Shown here piece after piece: positions 7,016 to 9,838 of a DNA stretch of 9,838 nucleotides (within the stretch, counting starts at the first letter, position 1; each line of letters starts with the position of its first letter). The DNA lies in assembly GCA_030150585.1 (NCBI GenBank), contig JASLFM010000405.1, forward strand, positions 1 through 9,838, written 5' to 3'. A program made the translations under genes and the position numbers. The DNA comes from Acidovorax sp. (GTDB taxonomy: Bacteria; Pseudomonadota; Gammaproteobacteria; Burkholderiales; Burkholderiaceae_C). The notes below the pieces were generated by a model. That model saw nothing but the letters and a program-made list of their open reading frames with translations, searched no databases and had not been told where the DNA came from.

Positions 7016-7350
7016 GCGGGGCTCCCGAGCCGGCCGAAGGCGAGCAGCGGCACGACCCAGTAGGCGGCCTGCGGGGTGGGCAATGCCTGGCGCAGCGCGT
7101 CGAGCAGGGGTTGCAGGTGGGCCTGGCATATGGCCATCTGCACCACCACGCGGCGCGCCCGGCCCTGGACCTGTTCCAGGGCCGTGTCGAGCGCGATATG
7201 GGCGCCCAGGCCCTCGGCACGGGCGAGCGTGAAGCCCGGCGCGAGGTGGGGCAGGGTGCGCAGGGTGTCGAGAACATCGTCCTCGAGCGCGGTGGGCACG
7301 GCGAGCGTGAGCAGGCAGTCGGGCGGGGGGAGTTCGTGTGCGGCGGTCAT
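7012..7350 (-). CDS. DUF3240 family protein of the RND efflux operon
   Basis: A small cytoplasmic protein of 112 residues without signal peptide or membrane helix. It opens with CLLTLAVP (12-19) and ends with AYWVVPLLAFGRLG, both characteristic of DUF3240 proteins, which are often found beside CzcA/CusA-type pumps in betaproteobacteria. The alternating beta-alpha pattern fits a ferredoxin-like fold like that of PII (GlnB) and CutA proteins. The function is not established; a sensing or assembly role for the pump is inference from context. It starts within the stop of the RND gene and stops within the start of the TolC-type gene, both as ATGA. There is no Shine-Dalgarno sequence before its ATG, so translation probably depends on coupling to the RND gene. 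Confidence 0.85.
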   Translation of the reverse strand: MTAAHELPPPDCLLTLAVPTALEDDVLDTLRTLPHLAPGFTLARAEGLGAHIALDTALEQVQGRARRVVVQMAICQAHLQPLLDALRQALPTPQAAYWVVPLLAFGRLGSPA

Positions 7351-9838
7351 GCGGGGATTGCCTGGGTGTGGTTGGGTTGGCCGAAGCGGCGGTACAGCAG
7401 CGGCAGCAGCACCAGCGTGAGCAGCGTGGAACTGACGAGGCCGCCGATGACCACGATGGCCAGCGGGCGCTGGATCTCCGAGCCCGGGCCCGTGGCCAGC
7501 AGCAGCGGAATCAGCCCCAGCGCGGTAATGCTGGCCGTCATCAGCACGGGGCGCAGCCGGCGCAGCGCACCCTGGCGCACCACCTCGGCGAGCGGCAGGC
7601 CGCGTGCGGCAAGCTGGTTGAAGCAGGTGACGAGGACCAGGCCGTTGAGCACGGCGATGCCCATGAGCGCGATGAAGCCCACAGAGGCCGGCACCGACAG
7701 ATACTCGCCCGTGATCGCCAGGGCGGCCACGCCGCCCACCAGGGCCAGGGGGATGTTGGCGAACACCAGCACCGCTTGGCGCAGGCTGCCCAGCGTGGCA
7801 AACAGCAGGCCCACGATGAGCACGAGCGCCACGGGCACGACCAGCATCAGCCGCGCCGCGGCGCGCTGTTGGTTCTCGAACTGGCCGCCCCAGGCCAGGC
7901 TGTAGCCCGCGGGCAGCTTCACCTTCTGGGCGACGGCGGCCTGGGCCTCGGCCACGAAGCCGACGAGGTCGCGCCCGCGCACGTTGGCACGCACCACGGC
8001 CATGCGCGAGGACCGCTCGCGCGCAATCGCCACGGGGCCGTCCACCACTTCGAGCCGGGCGAGCTGCGACAGCGCCACGGCTTCGCCGCCCGGCGTGGGC
8101 AGGCGCAAGGCGGCGAAGCGTTCGGGCGAGAGGCGCAGGTCCTCGCCGCCGCGCACCATCAGCGGCACGCGGCGCGCGTCCTGCATCACCACGCCCGCGC
8201 GCTGGCCTTCGATGAGGGCGCGCAGATCGTTCTGGATCTGCTCCACCGTGAGGCCCAGCCGCCCTGCGGCCTGGCGGTCGATGGCCACGCGCAGGTACTG
8301 CACGCCGTCGTTCTTGAGGGTCAGCACTTCCTCGCTGCCGGGCAGGGCCTGCAGCACCTGCACGATCTCTTCCGCCAGGCGCGACAGCTCCCCCGCGTTG
8401 GGGCCGAAGACCTTGACGGCGAGGTCGCCGCGCACGCCCGAGAGCATTTCGGAGGTGCGCATCTCGATGGGCTGGGTGAAGCTCAGGTTCACGCCGGGAA
8501 TGCCCTCGGCGGCCGCGCGGATGGCGTCGATCAGCGCCTCCTTGGTCGCAAAGCGCCATTCCTTGCGCGGCTTCAGCACGAGGAAGCTGTCGGTGTCGTT
8601 CGGGCCCATGGGGTCGAGCCCGAGCTCATCGGCCCCCACGCGGGCGACGATGCGTTCCACCTCGGGCACCTGCTGCAGGATGCGCCGCTGCAACGCCTGG
8701 TCGGTGGCGCTGGATTGCTCCAGGCTGATGGAGGGCAGCTTTTCGACCTGCATGACGATGTCGCCCTCGTCCAGCGACGGCATGAACGACTTGCCGATGA
8801 ACGGGAACAGCGCCAGCGCGCCGGCCAGTGCCAGCAGCGCCGCGCCGCCCACGGCGCGGGGGTGGCGCAGCGCACGCTCGAGCAGTGGCGCGTAGGCGGC
8901 CTCCAGCTTGCGCACCAGCCAGGGCGTGGCGTGCTGGCCCGGGTGCAGCGCCAGCGAGGCCAGCACGGGAATCACCGTGAGCGACAGCAGCAGCGACGCG
9001 CCGAGCGCGAACACGATGGTGAGCGCCACCGGGCTGAACAGCTTGCCTTCGAGCCCCTGCAGCGTGAGCAGCGGCAGGAACACGATCATGATGATGGCCA
9101 CCCCCGCGCCCACGGGCGTGGCGACCTCCTGCGTGGCGCGGTAGATGCCGTGCAGGCGCGGCGTGCCGGGCGGCACGGGGCGCGCCTCGATGTTCTCGAC
9201 CACCACCACCGCCGCATCGACCAGCATGCCGATGGCGATCGCCAGGCCCCCCAGCGACATGAGGTTGGCCGACAGCCCCCACTGCCGCATGAGCACGAAG
9301 GTGGCCAGCGCCGACAGCGGCAGGATCAGCGCCACGACCAGCGCCGCACGCAGGTTGCCCAGGAACAGCAGCAACAGCACCAGCACCAGCGCGATGGCCT
9401 CGGCCAGCGCCTTGGTCACGGTGCCCACGGCGCGCTCCACCAGGCTGCCGCGGTCGTAGAACGGCACGATCTTCAGGCCCTGGGGCAGAGTGGCCTCGAT
9501 CTCGGCCAGCTTCTCGCGCACGTCGCGCACCAGCTGGCGCGCATTGGCGCCGCGCAGGCCCAGCACCAAGCCCTCGACGGCCTCGCCCTGGCCGTCCTGC
9601 CTGCTCTGGCTCACGCTGCCGTAGCGCGTGAGCGCGTCCAGGCGCACCTCGGCCACGTCGCCCACGCGCACGGCCTGGCCGTCTTGCTGCTGCAGCGCGA
9701 TGGCGCGCACGTCGTCCAGGCCCGTGATGCTGCCGTCGCTGCGCACCAGCAGCGATTCCTCGCCGCTCGCAAGCCGCCCCGCGCCGTCGTTGCGGTTGTT
9801 GGCGGCCAGCGCCTCCTGCAACTGCTGCAGCGAGACGC
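7347..9838 (-). CDS. Heavy-metal RND efflux permease, CzcA/CusA family (5' part beyond window)
   Basis: Inner-membrane proton-driven pump of the HME-RND family. The last 829 residues are visible; about 200 N-terminal residues are missing because the window ends. From the N-terminal side one sees part of the porter domain, the TM2-TM6 block with AIGMLVDAAVVVVENI (9189-9236), the large second periplasmic domain (including SEMLSGVRGDLAVKVFG near 8450), GGQFENQQRAAARL before TM8, the GFIALMGIAVLNGLV helix, and the terminal helix ending LLPLLYRRFG. The usual first Asp of the CzcA motif DFGxxVDGA is Ala (codon 9234-9236), as in CusA, while the second Asp (9216-9218) and the Glu (9195-9197) remain. 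The stop overlaps the DUF3240 start. Metal specificity is unresolved. An adaptor protein should be encoded upstream. Confidence 0.95.
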   Translation of the reverse strand, partial: VSLQQLQEALAANNRNDGAGRLASGEESLLVRSDGSITGLDDVRAIALQQQDGQAVRVGDVAEVRLDALTRYGSVSQSRQDGQGEAVEGLVLGLRGANARQLVRDVREKLAEIEATLPQGLKIVPFYDRGSLVERAVGTVTKALAEAIALVLVLLLLFLGNLRAALVVALILPLSALATFVLMRQWGLSANLMSLGGLAIAIGMLVDAAVVVVENIEARPVPPGTPRLHGIYRATQEVATPVGAGVAIIMIVFLPLLTLQGLEGKLFSPVALTIVFALGASLLLSLTVIPVLASLALHPGQHATPWLVRKLEAAYAPLLERALRHPRAVGGAALLALAGALALFPFIGKSFMPSLDEGDIVMQVEKLPSISLEQSSATDQALQRRILQQVPEVERIVARVGADELGLDPMGPNDTDSFLVLKPRKEWRFATKEALIDAIRAAAEGIPGVNLSFTQPIEMRTSEMLSGVRGDLAVKVFGPNAGELSRLAEEIVQVLQALPGSEEVLTLKNDGVQYLRVAIDRQAAGRLGLTVEQIQNDLRALIEGQRAGVVMQDARRVPLMVRGGEDLRLSPERFAALRLPTPGGEAVALSQLARLEVVDGPVAIARERSSRMAVVRANVRGRDLVGFVAEAQAAVAQKVKLPAGYSLAWGGQFENQQRAAARLMLVVPVALVLIVGLLFATLGSLRQAVLVFANIPLALVGGVAALAITGEYLSVPASVGFIALMGIAVLNGLVLVTCFNQLAARGLPLAEVVRQGALRRLRPVLMTASITALGLIPLLLATGPGSEIQRPLAIVVIGGLVSSTLLTLVLLPLLYRRFGQPNHTQAIPA

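Noticed and set aside
7351..8559. Upstream extension of the DUF3240 frame through the RND gene
   Set aside because: It is the shifted frame of the RND coding sequence; the DUF3240 homology begins at the ATG overlapping the RND stop.

Overview
The window is a GC-rich chromosomal segment of a proteobacterium, most likely a betaproteobacterium of the Comamonadaceae (Acidovorax, Comamonas, Alicycliphilus or Diaphorobacter type). The grounds are the high GC content with dense ATGA start/stop overlaps, the E. coli-like 447-residue glutamate dehydrogenase, a DUF3240 gene inside a heavy-metal RND cluster, and a short palindromic element in miaA that resembles (from memory) a dispersed repeat of that family. 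All genes but one are on the minus strand. No tRNA, rRNA, CRISPR, insertion sequence or phage gene was seen.

Read in the direction of transcription (high to low coordinates), the right half is an efflux operon. It holds the C-terminal four-fifths of a CzcA/CusA-type RND pump (9838-7347), a 112-residue DUF3240 protein (7350-7012) and a TolC-type outer-membrane channel (7015-5741). Both junctions are 4-bp ATGA overlaps, so the three are probably translationally coupled. The adaptor (CzcB-like) would be expected upstream, outside the window. After a 176-bp AT-richer gap comes gdhA (5564-4221), followed by a clear intrinsic terminator (4174-4200), then a lipoprotein alpha/beta hydrolase (4109-3270).

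The hydrolase converges, with only 7 bp between stop codons, on the single plus-strand gene (1952-3262). That gene is an exported serine hydrolase of the 6-aminohexanoate-dimer hydrolase (NylB)/class C beta-lactamase type. Divergent from it lies a second minus-strand cluster: a 77-codon remnant of a Bcr/CflA-type MFS transporter (1738-1505), whose stop codon overlaps the start of miaA (1508-516), followed 2 bp later by the ATPase of a LolD/MacB-type ABC transporter (513 to the window edge).

No clearly new multi-gene system is visible. The points most worth a second look are the palindromic repeat inserted in frame in miaA, the MFS gene reduced to one and a half membrane helices but still coupled to miaA, the CusA-like membrane motif of an RND pump that lacks the CusA methionine set, the coupled DUF3240 gene, and the secreted NylB homologue with an altered active-site triad.
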